From the NCBI RefSeq assembly GCF_000214665.1, contig NC_015572.1:4216001-4280000 (forward strand): a stretch of DNA of 64,000 bases, read 5' to 3'. The DNA is from Methylomonas methanica MC09. Lineage in GTDB: Bacteria > Pseudomonadota > Gammaproteobacteria > Methylococcales > Methylomonadaceae. Each line of letters starts with the position of its first letter. Positions within the stretch are counted from its first letter, which is position 1. The notes beneath the pieces are model-generated. The model was given only the letters and a program-made list of their open reading frames with translations. It did not search any database and had not been told where the DNA came from. Positions 10,340 through 24,189 of this stretch are shown in pieces. The position numbers and the translations under genes were made by a program.

Positions 10340-10990
10340 TTATCCCTTATTTAACATTTTTACTGCAGGCGTAATAACAACGTCGCCACCTTTAGCACCA
10401 GGAACAGCGCCTTTCACCAAAATCAAGCTTCTTTCAGTATCCACGGCGTGTATTGTCAAATTTTGCACGGTCGTTTTAACCGCCCCCATTTGACCGCACA
10501 TTTTTTTACCTTTGAAAACTCGACCCGGCGTCTGGTTCATACCGTTAGAACCTGGAACCCGATGCGACCTGGAGTTACCATGCGTGGCATCCTGCGTTCT
10601 AAAATTGTGCCGTTTTACTGTACCGGCAAAACCTTTACCAATACTAGTGCCTGAAACATCTATGGCTTGACCAGCTTCAAAGACGCTCACAGTCAATTCC
10701 GAACCGGCAGATAACTCAACGCCTTCATCGTCTTTTAATCTGAATTCCCACAAGCCACGACCCGCGGTTACATTTGCTGCCGCATAATGACCAGCCATAG
10801 CTTTATTAACTTTCGAAGACTTGATATCACCCGCAGCTACTTGAACAGCGCGATAACCATCGCTTTCAACACTTTTCACTTGAATCACACGGTTCGATTC
10901 AACGTGTAAAACAGTTACAGGTACTGACGTACCGTCTTCACAAAAAATTCGGGTCATACCACATTTACGACCAACAAGACCTATTGACAT
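10340..10990 (-). CDS. rplC: 50S ribosomal protein L3
   Basis: Early-assembly large-subunit protein whose loop approaches the peptidyl-transferase centre, 216 residues. [20 protein letters not shown] starts the protein. The central loop [20 protein letters not shown] and [12 protein letters not shown] are conserved. The glutamine methylated by PrmB in some bacteria is the Q of MNQTPG; modification is not shown here. Confidence 0.98.
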   Translation of the reverse strand: MSIGLVGRKCGMTRIFCEDGTSVPVTVLHVESNRVIQVKSVESDGYRAVQVAAGDIKSSKVNKAMAGHYAAANVTAGRGLWEFRLKDDEGVELSAGSELTVSVFEAGQAIDVSGTSIGKGFAGTVKRHNFRTQDATHGNSRSHRVPGSNGMNQTPGRVFKGKKMCGQMGAVKTTVQNLTIHAVDTERSLILVKGAVPGAKGGDVVITPAVKMLNKG

Positions 10991-11017
10991 CTGCCAATTC
11001 CTCTAAATATTTCTAGC

Positions 11018-11329
11018 TTATTTAAGCTTAATTTGAACATCAACCCCAGCTGCAAGATCCAATTTCATCAGTGCATCCACGGTTTTATCGGTTGGCTCTA
11101 CAATGTCGAGCAACCGCTTGTAAGTTCTCAACTCATACTGATCACGCGCATCTTTATTTACGTGCGGGGATATCAATATGGTGAAGCGTTCTTTTCTTGT
11201 TGGCAGCGGAATCGGGCCTTTAACTTGAGCGCCGGTTCTTTTCGCTGTTTCAACAATTTCACCCGCCGATTGATCAATCAATTTATGATCGAATGCTTTC
11301 AATTGGATACGGATAGTTTGATTAGCCAT
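11018..11329 (-). CDS. rpsJ: 30S ribosomal protein S10 / NusE
   Basis: Small-subunit protein that also joins NusB/NusG in antitermination complexes. The 103 residues contain [40 protein letters not shown] and [14 protein letters not shown]. Only six bases separate it from the tuf stop codon. The S10 operon is therefore probably read through from the str operon rather than from an independent promoter with the classical L4-responsive leader, for which there is no room. Confidence 0.98.
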   Translation of the reverse strand: MANQTIRIQLKAFDHKLIDQSAGEIVETAKRTGAQVKGPIPLPTRKERFTILISPHVNKDARDQYELRTYKRLLDIVEPTDKTVDALMKLDLAAGVDVQIKLK

Positions 11330-11335
11330 TTTTTA

Positions 11336-12526
11336 TTACTCAATGATTGAAGCAACAACACCCGCACCAACGGTACGACCACCTTCACGGATAGCGAAAC
11401 GCAAACCGTCTTCCATCGCGATAGGTGCAATTAGTTTTACGGTGACAGCGATGTTATCGCCCGGCATCACCATTTCAACGCCTTCCGGCAGCTCAACCGC
11501 ACCGGTTACGTCGGTGGTTCTGAAGTAGAACTGCGGACGGTAACCATTGAAGAATGGGGTATGACGACCACCTTCGTCTTTCGACAATACGTAAATTTCC
11601 GCCTTGAAGTGTGAGTGCGGCTTGATGCTGTTGACGTGCGCCAAAACTTGACCACGCTCTACGTCGTCACGTTTGGTACCCCGCAACAACACACCGACGT
11701 TATCACCGGCTTGACCTTGGTCCAGCAATTTGCGGAACATTTCAACGCCTGTGCAGGTGGTTTTGACGGTGTCTTTGATACCGACGATTTCAACCTCTTC
11801 ACCGACTTTGATGATACCGCGTTCGACACGACCGGTTACTACGGTACCACGACCCGAGATCGAGAATACGTCTTCGATCGGCATCAGGAATTTTCCGTCA
11901 ACGGCGCGCTCAGGCTCTGGGATGTAGCTATCCAGGGCTTCGACCAATTTAACAACGGATGGGACACCGATTTCACTCGTATCGCCTTCCAGCGCTTTCA
12001 GCGCAGAGCCTATGATAATTGGCGTATCGTCGCCTGGGAATTCGTATTGATTCAGTAACTCACGAATTTCCATTTCGACCAGCTCGATCAGCTCGGCATC
12101 GTCGACCATGTCGGCTTTGTTTAGGAACACAACGATGTAAGGCACACCCACTTGGCGAGACAACAGGATATGTTCACGGGTTTGCGGCATAGGACCGTCG
12201 GCTGCGGAGCAGACCAGAATCGCGCCGTCCATTTGAGCCGCACCGGTAATCATGTTCTTAACATAGTCGGCGTGACCAGGGCAATCTACGTGCGCATAAT
12301 GACGATTAGTCGATTCGTATTCTACGTGCGAGGTGGAAATCGTAATACCACGTGCGCGTTCTTCCGGGGCATTATCAATTTGATCGAAAGCTTTTACTTC
12401 GCCGCCTTGCAGTTCAGCCATCACTTTTGTCAGGGCCGCTGTCAATGTAGTTTTACCATGGTCAACGTGACCAATCGTGCCTACGTTTACGTGCGGTTTT
12501 TTTCTTTCAAATTTTTCTTTAGCCAT
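11336..12526 (-). CDS. tuf: Elongation factor Tu (copy 1, str operon)
   Basis: GTPase that delivers aminoacyl-tRNA to the ribosome, 396 residues. The G1 loop GHVDHGKTT, switch [10 protein letters not shown]3 DCPGHADY and G4 NKADM are intact, and the C-terminal beta-barrel domains end [10 protein letters not shown]. It follows fusA and precedes rpsJ. The protein is identical to the second copy at 27563-28753. By eye the DNA differs only at four silent positions, three of them in the last dozen bases, suggesting concerted evolution by gene conversion. Confidence 0.99.
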   Translation of the reverse strand: MAKEKFERKKPHVNVGTIGHVDHGKTTLTAALTKVMAELQGGEVKAFDQIDNAPEERARGITISTSHVEYESTNRHYAHVDCPGHADYVKNMITGAAQMDGAILVCSAADGPMPQTREHILLSRQVGVPYIVVFLNKADMVDDAELIELVEMEIRELLNQYEFPGDDTPIIIGSALKALEGDTSEIGVPSVVKLVEALDSYIPEPERAVDGKFLMPIEDVFSISGRGTVVTGRVERGIIKVGEEVEIVGIKDTVKTTCTGVEMFRKLLDQGQAGDNVGVLLRGTKRDDVERGQVLAHVNSIKPHSHFKAEIYVLSKDEGGRHTPFFNGYRPQFYFRTTDVTGAVELPEGVEMVMPGDNIAVTVKLIAPIAMEDGLRFAIREGGRTVGAGVVASIIE

Positions 12527-12554
12527 GAGTCAATACCTAATATTTATAAAAGAT

Positions 12555-14651
12555 TTAAGATACTTTTCTAATTATAGCTTCCGCAATATTTGCAGGTGCT
12601 TCGTTATATTTTTCAAACTGCATACTGTATGTTGCCCTTCCTTGAGTTGCCGACCTCAAATCGGTTGCGTAACCAAACATCTCTGCCAGCGGCACCTCGC
12701 ATTCAACTGCTTTACCAGCAGGAACATCCGACATACCGTGAATTACGCCTCTACGTCGATTGATATCACCGACAACCTCACCCATATAATCTTCTGGAGT
12801 CACTACTTCAACTTTCATAATGGGTTCCAGCAACACAGGTTTTGCAGTTTCCGCCCCGTCCCTGAAGGCAATCGATCCTGCAATTTTGAAAGCCATTTCA
12901 TTCGAATCAACATCATGATATGACCCATCGAACAAACTAACTTTTACATCTACTACAGGGAAGCCGGCTATTATGCCATTTTCCATTTGTTCTTGTATGC
13001 CTTTATCTACAGCAGGTATAAATTCTTTTGGTATAGAACCACCCACTACCTGATTTTCAAAGACATATCCCGATCCCAATTCCCTCGGCTCTATACGCAA
13101 CCAGACGTGCCCATACTGACCACGCCCCCCTGTTTGTCTGATAAATTTTCCCTCACATTCCACTGCCTTCTTAATGGTTTCACGGTATGCCACCTGAGGC
13201 GCACCCACGTTCGCAACCACGTTAAATTCCCTTTTCATTCTGTCCACAATAATTTCCAGATGAAGCTCACCCATCCCGGAAATAATTGTTTGGCCCGACT
13301 CACCATCCGTAATAACCCTAAACGAAGGATCTTCTTGAGCCAATCTAGTCAATGCGCTTCCCATTTTGTCTTGGTCGGCTTTTGTTTTCGGCTCAACAGC
13401 AATTGAAATCACCGGCTCCGGAAACTCCATTTTCTCCAAGAGGATAGGTGAGTCCATCGAACAAAAAGTGTCGCCCGTGGTTACGTCCTTTAACCCAATT
13501 ACCGCAGCAATATCACCAGCCCGAACCTCTTTAACTTCTTCGCGACTATTTGCGTGCATTTGTACAATTCGACCTACCCGCTCCCTTTTTCCTTTTGCCG
13601 CGTTCAAAATCCCATCCCCAGACATCAACACCCCAGAATAAACCCTGAAAAATGTCAAAATCCCCACAAATGGATCCGAAGCAATTTTAAATGCTAGCGC
13701 CGAAAACGGCTGATCATCAGAAGCCGAACGCAGATCTTCCGACTCAATACCATCAACAAAGCCCTTTATCGCTGGCTTATCAACAGGCGACGGCAAGTAT
13801 TCAATCACTCCATCAAGGACACATTGGACACCCTTATTTTTGAAAGCAGAGCCGCAATATACCGGGACCAAATCCGTCCTTAAAACCTGCTCTCTGATAC
13901 CCTGCTTAATCTCGTCCACCGACAGCACGCCTTCTTCAAGGTATTTCTCAGTCAGTGATTCCGACCCTTCAGCAGCTATCTCAATAAGCTTCTCTCGATA
14001 TGCCAGAGCCTCTTTCAGCAAATGAGACGGAACTTCCTTTTCCTCATGCGTCACGCCCAAATCCGCTTGATTCCAATAAATCGCTTTTAGGCTAACTAAA
14101 TCGATAACGCCCTCGAAAGACTCCTCCACTCCGATCGGCAATTGCATGGCAACAACTGTAGCACCCAGCCGACTATTGATTTGCTTAACCACGCGTAAAA
14201 AATCAGCCCCTGTCCGATCCATCTTATTGACGAAAGCCAGCCTCGGCACATGGTACTTATTGGCTTGCCGCCATACCGCTTCAGACTGTGGCTCCACGCC
14301 ACCCACCGCGCAAAATACTGCGCAAGCGCCATCCAGAACTCGCAGCGAACGCTCAACCTCTATAGTGAAGTCCACATGCCCCGGCGTATCGATAATATTG
14401 ATACGATGCTGTGGGTATTGCTTATCCTTGCCAGACCAGAAACAAGTTGTTGCCGCAGAGGTTATGGTTATTCCCCGCTCCTGCTCCTGCTCCATCCAGT
14501 CCATAGTGGCCGCACCATCGTGGACCTCACCGATCTTATGCGAAACACCGGTATAAAACAAAATCCTCTCGGTAGTTGTTGTTTTACCAGCATCAATATG
14601 AGCCATTATCCCTATATTTCGATAAAGCTCGATTGGCGTGTTCCGTGCCAT
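12555..14651 (-). CDS. fusA: Elongation factor G
   Basis: Translocation GTPase, 698 residues, with the usual five domains. Domain I carries [19 protein letters not shown] (P-loop), [19 protein letters not shown] and [10 protein letters not shown]. Domain IV contains [10 protein letters not shown], and domain V ends near [27 protein letters not shown], quoted here only as [16 protein letters not shown]. Between rpsG and tuf in the str operon. It has the canonical G-domain motifs expected of elongation EF-G. Confidence 0.98.
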   Translation of the reverse strand: MARNTPIELYRNIGIMAHIDAGKTTTTERILFYTGVSHKIGEVHDGAATMDWMEQEQERGITITSAATTCFWSGKDKQYPQHRINIIDTPGHVDFTIEVERSLRVLDGACAVFCAVGGVEPQSEAVWRQANKYHVPRLAFVNKMDRTGADFLRVVKQINSRLGATVVAMQLPIGVEESFEGVIDLVSLKAIYWNQADLGVTHEEKEVPSHLLKEALAYREKLIEIAAEGSESLTEKYLEEGVLSVDEIKQGIREQVLRTDLVPVYCGSAFKNKGVQCVLDGVIEYLPSPVDKPAIKGFVDGIESEDLRSASDDQPFSALAFKIASDPFVGILTFFRVYSGVLMSGDGILNAAKGKRERVGRIVQMHANSREEVKEVRAGDIAAVIGLKDVTTGDTFCSMDSPILLEKMEFPEPVISIAVEPKTKADQDKMGSALTRLAQEDPSFRVITDGESGQTIISGMGELHLEIIVDRMKREFNVVANVGAPQVAYRETIKKAVECEGKFIRQTGGRGQYGHVWLRIEPRELGSGYVFENQVVGGSIPKEFIPAVDKGIQEQMENGIIAGFPVVDVKVSLFDGSYHDVDSNEMAFKIAGSIAFRDGAETAKPVLLEPIMKVEVVTPEDYMGEVVGDINRRRGVIHGMSDVPAGKAVECEVPLAEMFGYATDLRSATQGRATYSMQFEKYNEAPANIAEAIIRKVS

Positions 14652-14676
14652 AACAACAATCTGAATTTACTAACGC

Positions 14677-15150
<474 letters not shown>

Positions 15151-15160
15151 TTATAAGCCC

Positions 15161-15535
15161 TTATTTTTTAGGTCTTTTCGCGCCATATTTGGAGCGACCA
15201 CACTTTCTATCTTTTACGCCGGAAGTATCTAAACTTCCCCGAACAACGTGATAGCGCACACCTGGCAAATCCTTTACACGACCGCCACGAATCAACACCA
15301 CGGAGTGTTCTTGCAGGTTATGCCCTTCACCACCGATATAACTACTTACCTCGGCGCCATTGGTCAACCTAACCCTCGCCACCTTGCGCAAAGCCGAATT
15401 TGGCTTTTTAGGCGTCGTTGTGTAAACGCGAGTACATACACCTCTTCTTTGAGGGCACGCCTCCAATGCGGGAACATTGGTTTTTTCGATTTTTTTAGCA
15501 CGAGGCTTACGGACCAACTGATTGATCGTGGCCAT
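15161..15535 (-). CDS. rpsL: 30S ribosomal protein S12
   Basis: Decoding-centre protein of 124 residues that governs accuracy. [20 protein letters not shown] and [11 protein letters not shown] contain the loop with the streptomycin-related lysine of PKKPNSA in its wild-type form. The second loop [14 protein letters not shown] with the beta-methylthiolatable aspartate is also wild type. First gene of the str operon, with a near-consensus promoter about 110 bases upstream. Confidence 0.98.
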   Translation of the reverse strand: MATINQLVRKPRAKKIEKTNVPALEACPQRRGVCTRVYTTTPKKPNSALRKVARVRLTNGAEVSSYIGGEGHNLQEHSVVLIRGGRVKDLPGVRYHVVRGSLDTSGVKDRKCGRSKYGAKRPKK

Positions 15536-15641
15536 TCTTAACTACTCCGATATGCAATTTGTAACAAACAAAAACCCGCAAACAAGCTAATCGCAGGCCA
15601 CGGTTGCCAGACCCAAATCTCTTGACTCATGTGAGCAGAGC

Positions 15642-15670
15642 ATAATACCCCCACTTTGACATATGGTCAA
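15642..15670 (-). promoter_or_regulatory. Sigma70-type promoter for the str operon
   Basis: On the minus strand TTGACC (665-670 of this kilobase) is followed after exactly 17 bases by TATTAT (642-647). It lies between the rpoC stop codon at 15687 and the rpsL start at 15535, pointing toward rpsL. This suggests the str operon has its own start site in addition to any read-through from rpoBC. Confidence 0.7.
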
Positions 15671-15686
15671 GAGCTTTTGGTGATTT

Positions 15687-18600
15687 TTACTCAATATTTA
15701 AAGCCTGCTTTAAGGCTTCTTCTACATCGACCGCCTCTACCGCACTGATTGCCGAGTCGCTTTCATTTGACGCTTCGATCGATCGTCTTTTGCGCCGTTG
15801 CTCGTGGTAAGCCAATCCAGTACCAGCCGGAATCAACCTACCGACGATAACGTTTTCCTTCAACCCATTCAAACTATCGCTGATACCTCTAACGGCGGCA
15901 TCGGTAAGAACACGGGTTGTCTCTTGGAATGACGCCGCCGAAATAAAGGACTCGGTAGCTAACGACGCTTTGGTAATACCTAACAGCATCGATTCATAGC
16001 TGGCCGGAATTTTGCCCTCTCTCTCGGCTTGATCGTTGACCGCATTCATCAAACTGCGCTCAACTTGCTCACCCTTGACAAAGTCAGTTTCGCCCGACGC
16101 TGTGATCTCAACTTTTCGCAACATCTGACGAATTATCGCTTCGATGTGTTTATCGTTGATCTTCACCCCTTGCAGTCGGTAAACATCCTGAATTTCCTTG
16201 ACCAGATAATCGGCCAACTCTTCGATACCTCTGAGCCGCAATATATCGTGCGGAGTCAATTCACCTTCGGCAATTGTTTCACCTTTCTCGACAAACTCAC
16301 CTTCAAACACGGTGATATGACGCCATTTTGGAATCAGGGTTTCATATTGCTCACCTTCAGCATCGGTAATGATGACCCTTTGCTTACCTTTGGTCTCTTT
16401 ACCGAATGAAACCATACCTGTGGCCTCAGCCAAAATCGCAGGGTCTTTGGTTTTACGCGCCTCAAACAAGTCGGCAACACGCGGTAAACCACCGGTGATA
16501 TCGCGCGTTTTACTGGACTCTTGGGGAATCCTGGCCAAAACGTCACCGACCCTTACCTCGCCGCCGTCTTTCACCCCGACGATAGCACCAGCCGGCAAAA
16601 AGTATTGCGCTGGAATATCAGTGCCAGGCAGATTGATCAACCCGCCGTGTTCATCAATCAATCGCACCATGGGCCGTAATTCTTTACCAGCGGAACTTCT
16701 TTGCTTGGGATCGGTAACAACTCGCGATGTCAGACCGGTTACTTCGTCCGACTGCTCTTGTACCGTCACACCGTCAATAAAGTCGTGTAACTGTATAAAA
16801 CCATCCACCTCGGTGATGACCGGATGTGTATGCGGGTCCCAATTAACGATGATATCACCGGCTTTAACCGCACTACCGTCTTCGATCGACAACACAGCCC
16901 CGTAAGGAATTTTATAACGCTCTCTTTCGCGTCCGTAATCATCCATAACGCCGACTTCGCCCGACCGAGAAACAGCGACCAAATTATTTTCCCGGTTTTT
17001 AACGGTCTTCATATTGTTCAGCTTGACCGAACCCACGGATTTAACTTGCACGTTACTGACAGCCGCCGACCTGGATGCAGCACCACCAATATGGAAAGTA
17101 CGCATGGTAAGCTGAGTACCAGGCTCACCGATGGATTGCGCCGCAACCACACCAACCGCCTCGCCGATATTGACTAAATGGCCACGCCCTAAGTCACGGC
17201 CATAACATTTGGCACAGACCCCTTGCCGTGACTCACATGTAATCACGGAGCGCACAAGCATTTTATCGATACCGTTCTCTTCCAACACCGACACCAAGTT
17301 TTCATCAATCATGGTTCCGGCCGGAATCAAAACTTTATCACTAGCCTGTTCAGTCACATCTATAGCCGCAACGCGGCCCAACACCCGCTCAACCAACGGC
17401 TCGACAACGTCACCACCCTCGATGATGGGCATCATGGTCAAACCGTTTTCAGTGCCGCAATCGGTCTCGGCAATCACCAAGTCTTGCGCCACGTCCACCA
17501 AACGTCGCGTCAGATAGCCTGAGTTTGCGGTTTTAAGCGCAGTATCAGCCAAACCTTTCCGAGCACCGTGCGTGGAAATAAAATATTGCAGTACGTCCAG
17601 TCCTTCCCGGAAATTCGCGGTAATAGGCGTTTCGATGATGGAACCGTCCGGCTTGGCCATCAAACCCCTCATACCCGCCAACTGCCTAATCTGGGCAGCA
17701 GAACCCCGCGCCCCAGACTCAGCCATCATAAAGATAGAGTTAAATGATTTTTGGGTTACGGATTTGCCGTTGGCGTCCTTCAAAACAGCTCCGCTCTCAT
17801 CCAGAACCAAGTCTTCCCCCAAACCCTCCATCATCACCTTGGCCACTTGATCATTCGCCCGCGACCAAATGTCGACAACCTTGTTGTAGCGTTCGCCATC
17901 CGTTACCAAGCCGGAGGAATATTGATTCTGGATTTCGTTAACCTCGGCTCCCGCCGAACGAATGATGTCCGCCTTTTTAGCAGGGATTTCCATATCCTCT
18001 ATACCAAAAGAGACACCGGAACGTGTTGCATAGCGGAACCCCAAATACATGATTTGGTCCGCTAAAATCACGGTTTCCTTAATACCCAAATAGCGGTAGC
18101 TATAGTTGATCAGCCTGGAAATATTCTTCTTGGTCATGTCTACATTGACCAATTCATAAGGCATGCCGTCAGGCACGATATCCCAGATTATCGCTCTGCC
18201 AACCGTGGTTTTCTTTCTACTGGTAATCGCTTCAAATTCACCGGCGGCATTTTTAATTTTTTCGGTAACGCGAATTTCAATTTTGCTCTGCAGCTCAACG
18301 GCTTTACTGTCCAACGCTTTCATCATCTCGGCGGAATCGGTAAAGATGCTGCCTTCGCCTCTGGCGTTAATTTTTTCCCGGCTGATGTAGTACAACCCCA
18401 AGACGACGTCTTGGGAAGGATTGATAACAGGCTCGCCGTTGGCGGGTGACAATATATTGTTGGTCGCCATCATCAGCGTACGCGCTTCCAGTTGTGCCTC
18501 AATGGACAACGGAATATGCACAGCCATCTGGTCACCGTCGAAATCCGCGTTAAACGCGCTACAGACCAAAGGATGCAACTGAATGGCTTTGCCTTCGATC

Positions 18601-19922
18601 AAGGTCGGCTCAAACGCCTGAATACCCAATCTATGCAGAGTAGGGGCGCGGTTCAGCAATACAGGATGCTCACGAATCACTTCTTCCAGAATATCCCAAA
18701 CTTCCGCACCTTCACGCTCTACCATTTTTTTGGCGGCTTTAATGGTGGTTGCCAGACCGCGCAACTGCAACTTGCTGAATATGAAAGGCTTAAACAATTC
18801 CAACGCCATTTTTTTCGGCAATCCGCATTGATGAAGCCTTAATGTCGGCCCCACAACGATGACCGAACGGCCCGAATAATCGACCCGCTTGCCTAATAGA
18901 TTTTGACGGAAACGGCCTTGCTTACCCTTGATCATATCAGCCAAGGATTTCAGAGGGCGTCTATTGCTGCCGGTAATTGCACGACCGCGACGGCCATTAT
19001 CCAACAACGCATCGACAGCTTCCTGCAGCATGCGCTTTTCGTTGCGGACGATAATGTCCGGCGCATTCAGATCCAACAGTCTGGTCAGACGATTGTTTCT
19101 GTTAATGACTCGGCGATATAAATCGTTCAGATCGGACGTGGCAAAACGGCCACCATCCAGCGGTACCAGAGGGCGCAACTCGGGCGGCAGTACTGGTAGC
19201 ACCTGCATAATCATCCATTCCGGACGGTTATTGGACGCTAACAGCGAATCAATAACTTTCAGGCGCTTGGAAAACTTTTTAATCTTGGTATCGGAGCTGG
19301 TCGAATTGATTTCTTCCCGCAGTGTATTGATTTCTTCTTTCAGATCTATCGACTTCAACAAATCGAAGACTGCTTCGGCACCCATTTTGGCCACGAAATC
19401 GTCACCATGTTCTTCAACCGCGTTCAGATACTCTTCGTCCGTCAGCAATTGCCCTCTTTCCAAAGGCGACATACCGGGATCGGTAACCACGAATGTTTCG
19501 AAATACAGCACACGCTCGATAGAACGTAGCGTCATATCCAATAACAGCGCGATCCTGGACGGCAGCGATTTCAAAAACCATATGTGCGCAACCGGACTCG
19601 CCAGTTCGATATGGCCCATTCTTTCCCGGCGAACCTTGGATAGGGTGACTTCGACGCCGCACTTTTCACAAATGACGCCTCTATGCTTTAAGCGCTTATA
19701 TTTTCCGCACAAGCACTCGTAATCGCTAATCGGTCCAAAAATTTTGGCGCAAAACAAGCCGTCTCTTTCCGGCTTGAACGTACGGTAGTTGATGGTCTCG
19801 GGCTTTTTGACCTCGCCGTAAGACCATGAACGAATCATGTCCGGCGAAGCCAAGCCAATCCGGATAGTGTCAAAATCATCGGTGCGACCCTGACGCTTTA
19901 AGAAATTCATTAAATCTTTCAA
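15687..19922 (-). CDS. rpoC: DNA-directed RNA polymerase subunit beta'
   Basis: Largest RNA polymerase subunit, 1411 residues. The N-terminal zinc-binding domain shows [20 protein letters not shown]. The catalytic magnesium loop [12 protein letters not shown] is intact. The C-terminal zinc site is seen as [16 protein letters not shown], and the trigger-loop region contains [19 protein letters not shown]. It begins 63 bases after rpoB and is followed by the rpsL promoter region. A weak hairpin plus T-run candidate (about 15560-15595) lies after its stop codon. Confidence 0.99.
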   Translation of the reverse strand: MKDLMNFLKRQGRTDDFDTIRIGLASPDMIRSWSYGEVKKPETINYRTFKPERDGLFCAKIFGPISDYECLCGKYKRLKHRGVICEKCGVEVTLSKVRRERMGHIELASPVAHIWFLKSLPSRIALLLDMTLRSIERVLYFETFVVTDPGMSPLERGQLLTDEEYLNAVEEHGDDFVAKMGAEAVFDLLKSIDLKEEINTLREEINSTSSDTKIKKFSKRLKVIDSLLASNNRPEWMIMQVLPVLPPELRPLVPLDGGRFATSDLNDLYRRVINRNNRLTRLLDLNAPDIIVRNEKRMLQEAVDALLDNGRRGRAITGSNRRPLKSLADMIKGKQGRFRQNLLGKRVDYSGRSVIVVGPTLRLHQCGLPKKMALELFKPFIFSKLQLRGLATTIKAAKKMVEREGAEVWDILEEVIREHPVLLNRAPTLHRLGIQAFEPTLIEGKAIQLHPLVCSAFNADFDGDQMAVHIPLSIEAQLEARTLMMATNNILSPANGEPVINPSQDVVLGLYYISREKINARGEGSIFTDSAEMMKALDSKAVELQSKIEIRVTEKIKNAAGEFEAITSRKKTTVGRAIIWDIVPDGMPYELVNVDMTKKNISRLINYSYRYLGIKETVILADQIMYLGFRYATRSGVSFGIEDMEIPAKKADIIRSAGAEVNEIQNQYSSGLVTDGERYNKVVDIWSRANDQVAKVMMEGLGEDLVLDESGAVLKDANGKSVTQKSFNSIFMMAESGARGSAAQIRQLAGMRGLMAKPDGSIIETPITANFREGLDVLQYFISTHGARKGLADTALKTANSGYLTRRLVDVAQDLVIAETDCGTENGLTMMPIIEGGDVVEPLVERVLGRVAAIDVTEQASDKVLIPAGTMIDENLVSVLEENGIDKMLVRSVITCESRQGVCAKCYGRDLGRGHLVNIGEAVGVVAAQSIGEPGTQLTMRTFHIGGAASRSAAVSNVQVKSVGSVKLNNMKTVKNRENNLVAVSRSGEVGVMDDYGRERERYKIPYGAVLSIEDGSAVKAGDIIVNWDPHTHPVITEVDGFIQLHDFIDGVTVQEQSDEVTGLTSRVVTDPKQRSSAGKELRPMVRLIDEHGGLINLPGTDIPAQYFLPAGAIVGVKDGGEVRVGDVLARIPQESSKTRDITGGLPRVADLFEARKTKDPAILAEATGMVSFGKETKGKQRVIITDAEGEQYETLIPKWRHITVFEGEFVEKGETIAEGELTPHDILRLRGIEELADYLVKEIQDVYRLQGVKINDKHIEAIIRQMLRKVEITASGETDFVKGEQVERSLMNAVNDQAEREGKIPASYESMLLGITKASLATESFISAASFQETTRVLTDAAVRGISDSLNGLKENVIVGRLIPAGTGLAYHEQRRKRRSIEASNESDSAISAVEAVDVEEALKQALNIE

Positions 19923-19985
19923 GAGCTTATCCTCTTTAAATGTTACCCATAATTGCCTAGAATCCAGCTATACCGTTTAAGCAGG

Positions 19986-22900
19986 CTAGTCCTGCCCCAT
20001 TTCGATATTGACTGCTAACGAACGTATTTCCTTAATTAATACGTTGAAGGATTCCGGCATACCGGCTTCCATTGTGTGATTACCATCGACAATGTTTTTA
20101 TACATACGGGTTCTACCTGTCACATCGTCCGACTTAACAGTCAGCATTTCTTGCAATGTATAGGCTGCGCCATAAGCTTCCAACGCCCATACCTCCATCT
20201 CACCGAAACGTTGGCCGCCGAATTGCGCTTTACCGCCCAACGGTTGCTGAGTAACCAAGCTGTAAGGACCCGTTGAGCGCGCATGCATTTTGTCATCCAC
20301 CAAGTGGTTCAATTTCAGCATGTACATATAACCGACCGTCACTTCGCGCTCGAAAGGTTCACCTGTCAAGCCATCGTACAATACGGTTTGACCATGTTCC
20401 GGCAAATCGGCCAGACGCAACATGGTCCGAATATCTTCTTCAGATGCGCCATCAAATACAGGGGTCGCCATCGGCACGCCGCCGACCAAATTCAACGCCA
20501 ACTCAAGAATCTCTTTATCGGAAAAAGAGGCCAGATCTTCTTTCCTGCCGCTACAGTTGTAAATTTTTTCCAGAAACTCGCGAATCTCATTAACCTTAGC
20601 CTGCATTTCCAGCATTTTACCGATCTTGATACCCAAGCCTTTCGCGGCCCAACCGAGATGCGTTTCCAACACCTGACCGACGTTCATCCGGGAAGGTACG
20701 CCTAGTGGATTCAACAAAATATCGACAGGATTACCGTCGGCAGTGTAAGGCATATCTTCAATTGGTACGATTTGCGAGATAACACCCTTGTTACCATGGC
20801 GGCCCGCCATTTTGTCACCGGGCTGAATACGTTTTTTAACAGCCAGATACACCTTGACCATTTTCAACACGCCGGGAGCCAAATCATCACCCATGGTGAT
20901 TTTTTTCTTTTTGGTTTCAAAACGCTCGTCAAACTCTTTACGCTGCTGTTCGATCTGTTCTAGAACAGATTCCAATTGCACATTTGCGTCTTCATCCTGG
21001 GTTCTGATCTTGAGTAACTCGGAATGTGTCAGACCATCCAGATAGGCAACCGTGATTTCTTCGCCTTTTTTCAAACCGTTCGGACCTTTTTCGGCTTTTT
21101 TACCGATCAACAAGGTTTTTACCCTAGCAAAGATATCGTGTTCGACGATTTTTAACTGGTCGTCCAAGTCTTTACGGTAACGTTTGATTTCAGCCTCTTC
21201 AATCTCTATCGCACGTTTGTCCTTCTTAACACCATCGCGAGTAAAGACTTGGACGTCAATAACCGTCCCTCTAACGTTGTTCGGTACGCGCAACGAGGTG
21301 TCTTTTACATCAGCCGCTTTTTCGCCGAAAATCGCCCGCAGCAGTTTTTCCTCCGGTGTCAGTTGAGTTTCACCTTTCGGCGTCACCTTACCCACCAGGA
21401 TATCGCCGCCTTTTACTTCGGCGCCGACATAAACAATGCCCGATTCATCCAGTTTGGAAAGCGCTTCTTCACTGACGTTCGGAATATCGGCGGTAATTTC
21501 TTCCGGACTGTGTTTAGTTTCCCGAGCCACACAGGTTTTTTCTTCAATATGTATGGTGGTAAATCTGTCTTCTTTCACAACCCGCTCGGACACCAAAATC
21601 GAATCTTCGAAGTTATAACCATTCCACGGCATAAAGGCGATCAACATATTTTGACCCAAGGCCAACTCACCGAGATCAGTGGACGGACCATCGGCCAAAA
21701 TATCGCCCTTGGTAACTATATCGCCCAATTTGACCAAGGGTCTTTGGTTGATACAGGTGTTTTGGTTGGAACGGGTATATTTAATCAGATTGTAAATGTC
21801 CACTCCGGGCACCCCTGGAATGGTTTCGTCGTCGTTTGCCCTGACCACAATACGGCCCGCATCAACGGCTTCGATCGTACCGCCGCGAGTCGCAACAACC
21901 GCCACACCGGAATCTTTAGCAACAACCCGCTCCATGCCTGTTCCCACCAGCGGTTTTTCCGCCCGTAAAGTAGGTACGGCTTGACGTTGCATGTTCGATC
22001 CCATCAAGGCTCGGTTCGCGTCATCATGTTCAAGGAACGGAATGATGGAAGCCGCCACAGATACGATCTGCTTGGAAGACACGTCCATGTACTGCACGGT
22101 ATCCGACGACGCCAAGGTAAACTCGTCTTTGTGCCGACAGGACACCAAACCTTCGACCAATTTGCCGTTTTCGTCGACGGCCACACTGGCCTGAGCGATA
22201 ACGAACTCGCCTTCCTCAATCGCGGATATATAATCCACTTGATCCGTTACTTGACCATTGATCACCTTACGGTATGGTGTTTCCAGAAAACCATATTCAT
22301 TAGTCCTGGCATAGACAGACAAAGAATTGATCAAACCGATATTCGGCCCCTCAGGCGTCTCAATCGGACATACCCGGCCGTAATGGGTGGTGTGTACGTC
22401 ACGCACCTCGAATCCCGCGCGTTCGCGCGCCAAACCGCCCGGGCCCAAAGCCGATACGCGGCGTTTATGGGTGACCTGCGACAGCGGATTGTTTTGATCC
22501 ATAAACTGCGACAATTGGCTGGAACCAAAGAATTCCTTGACAGCGGCGGAAACAGGTTTCGCATTAATGATCTCTTGCGGCATCAAGCCTTCCGAGTCAG
22601 CCAGTGTCAAACGCTCCCTAACGGCACGTTCCACTCTAACCAAGCCGATGCGGAATTGGTTTTCGATCATTTCGCCAACCGATCTAACCCGTCTGTTGCC
22701 TAAATGGTCGATATCGTCTACAACGCCATTACCGTTTCTAATCTTGATCAGTTCCTTCAAGACATCAATGATGTCTTCCTTGCTCAAGGTGCCGGTACCT
22801 TCAATTTCTTCGCGGCCCAAACGGCGATTGAATTTCATCCGGCCTACGGCGGACAAATCGTAACGCTCGTCGGTAAAGAATAAGTTTTCAAACAGGTTTT

Positions 22901-24062
22901 CCGCCGATTCCACCGTCGGCGGCTCGCCGGGACGCATCATGCGATAGATTTCCACCAGAGCTTCCAGGCGATTCGTGGTGGTATCCAGGCGCATGGCATT
23001 GGAAATGTAGGGACCACGATCCAAATCATTTACGTACAGCGTATTGAGTTCGCTGACGTTAGCCTCGATTAATTTTTGTAACAGCGGCTCGGTGATTTCA
23101 TCATTGACATTGGCAATTAATTCGCCTGTCGACTTGTCGATGACATTGTGTCCCAAAATTTTTCCGTAGAGATAATCTCTAGGCACTTCAATTTCCGTAA
23201 CGCCGGCTTTTTCCAACTGACGGATGTGTTTAGCGGTAATACGGCGACCTTCTTCGATAAGAACAGCCCCGTCATGTTTGATGTCGAATACCGCCATTTC
23301 GCCACGTAATCTGTCAGGAATTACGTGGAACATGAACTTATCGGCATCCAACGAAAATTTGTTGGTTTCGAAGAAAATATTGATCATTTCTTCATTGTCA
23401 TATCCCAAAGCGCGCAACAAAATTGTCGCGGGGATTTTCCGACGTCTGTCGATACGCACATACACGGCATCTTTATGGTCGAACTCAAAATCCAGCCACG
23501 AGCCGCGGTAAGGAATCACGCGTGCATTGAATAACAGCTTACCCGAGGAATGAGTCTTGCCCTTGTCGTGGTCGAAGAAGACGCCTGGCGAGCGATGCAA
23601 TTGCGAAACAATAACGCGCTCGGTGCCATTGATTACAAATGTGCCGTTGTCTGTCATCAGGGGCAATTCCCCCATGTAGACTTCCTGTTCGCGTATATCT
23701 TTTACGACTTTGGTGTTTGCCGGTGCATCCTTGTCATAAATCACCAACCGCACCAGCACTCTAAGCGGAGCGGAATAAGTGGCGCCACGCTGCTGACACT
23801 CTCTTACATCGAAAGCGGGTTCCCCCAAGCGATATTTCACATACTCAAGTACCGCATAACCCGAGTGGCTGACCACTGGAAATACGCTTGAAAATGCGGC
23901 ATGCAAGCCTTGACTGCGCCTTTTTTCGGGCTGCATCCCCGATTGCAGGAAACTTGCATACGAATCAATTTGTGTTGCTAAAAGATAAGGAACTTCCAGT
24001 ACTTCAGAACCTTTTCCAAAATTATTACGGATACGCTTTTTTTCGGTAAAAGAATAGGCCAT
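19986..24062 (-). CDS. rpoB: DNA-directed RNA polymerase subunit beta
   Basis: RNA polymerase catalytic subunit, 1358 residues. The rifampicin-binding cluster reads [20 protein letters not shown] and [11 protein letters not shown], the wild-type form. Other hallmarks are [20 protein letters not shown], the flap, and the C-terminal [20 protein letters not shown]. It starts about 127 bases after rplL behind an attenuator-like hairpin. Confidence 0.99.
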   Translation of the reverse strand: MAYSFTEKKRIRNNFGKGSEVLEVPYLLATQIDSYASFLQSGMQPEKRRSQGLHAAFSSVFPVVSHSGYAVLEYVKYRLGEPAFDVRECQQRGATYSAPLRVLVRLVIYDKDAPANTKVVKDIREQEVYMGELPLMTDNGTFVINGTERVIVSQLHRSPGVFFDHDKGKTHSSGKLLFNARVIPYRGSWLDFEFDHKDAVYVRIDRRRKIPATILLRALGYDNEEMINIFFETNKFSLDADKFMFHVIPDRLRGEMAVFDIKHDGAVLIEEGRRITAKHIRQLEKAGVTEIEVPRDYLYGKILGHNVIDKSTGELIANVNDEITEPLLQKLIEANVSELNTLYVNDLDRGPYISNAMRLDTTTNRLEALVEIYRMMRPGEPPTVESAENLFENLFFTDERYDLSAVGRMKFNRRLGREEIEGTGTLSKEDIIDVLKELIKIRNGNGVVDDIDHLGNRRVRSVGEMIENQFRIGLVRVERAVRERLTLADSEGLMPQEIINAKPVSAAVKEFFGSSQLSQFMDQNNPLSQVTHKRRVSALGPGGLARERAGFEVRDVHTTHYGRVCPIETPEGPNIGLINSLSVYARTNEYGFLETPYRKVINGQVTDQVDYISAIEEGEFVIAQASVAVDENGKLVEGLVSCRHKDEFTLASSDTVQYMDVSSKQIVSVAASIIPFLEHDDANRALMGSNMQRQAVPTLRAEKPLVGTGMERVVAKDSGVAVVATRGGTIEAVDAGRIVVRANDDETIPGVPGVDIYNLIKYTRSNQNTCINQRPLVKLGDIVTKGDILADGPSTDLGELALGQNMLIAFMPWNGYNFEDSILVSERVVKEDRFTTIHIEEKTCVARETKHSPEEITADIPNVSEEALSKLDESGIVYVGAEVKGGDILVGKVTPKGETQLTPEEKLLRAIFGEKAADVKDTSLRVPNNVRGTVIDVQVFTRDGVKKDKRAIEIEEAEIKRYRKDLDDQLKIVEHDIFARVKTLLIGKKAEKGPNGLKKGEEITVAYLDGLTHSELLKIRTQDEDANVQLESVLEQIEQQRKEFDERFETKKKKITMGDDLAPGVLKMVKVYLAVKKRIQPGDKMAGRHGNKGVISQIVPIEDMPYTADGNPVDILLNPLGVPSRMNVGQVLETHLGWAAKGLGIKIGKMLEMQAKVNEIREFLEKIYNCSGRKEDLASFSDKEILELALNLVGGVPMATPVFDGASEEDIRTMLRLADLPEHGQTVLYDGLTGEPFEREVTVGYMYMLKLNHLVDDKMHARSTGPYSLVTQQPLGGKAQFGGQRFGEMEVWALEAYGAAYTLQEMLTVKSDDVTGRTRMYKNIVDGNHTMEAGMPESFNVLIKEIRSLAVNIEMGQD

Positions 24063-24120
24063 ATTGCTTCTATACCTTCGTCGTCAGAGATTATTTAGTA
24101 CTGCCGGGTCTTACAAGCAG

Positions 24121-24150
24121 TAAAAGGCCGACGGTAAAATACCGTCAGCC
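24121..24150 (-). terminator. Attenuator-like hairpin between rplL and rpoB
   Basis: Inverted repeat GGCTGACGGTA / TACCGTCGGCC (11 pairs with one G-T pair, loop of three) on the minus strand, followed by CTTTTA. In Escherichia coli a partial terminator in the same place lowers rpoBC transcription relative to rplJL; the same role is inferred here. Stem arms are 126-136 and 140-150 of this kilobase. Confidence 0.7.
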
Positions 24151-24189
24151 CGGTTTGGTAGGCTTATGCCTGGTACGCGGTCAAGATAC

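Noticed and set aside
11615..12058. 147-codon open frame antisense to tuf, repeated identically at 27842-28285
   Set aside because: It is the mirror of the highly constrained EF-Tu coding sequence and recurs only because the two tuf genes are identical. No ribosome binding site or family resemblance.
18928..19722. 264-codon open frame antisense to rpoC
   Set aside because: Serine/arginine-rich product mirroring beta' codons. No start signal or known domain.
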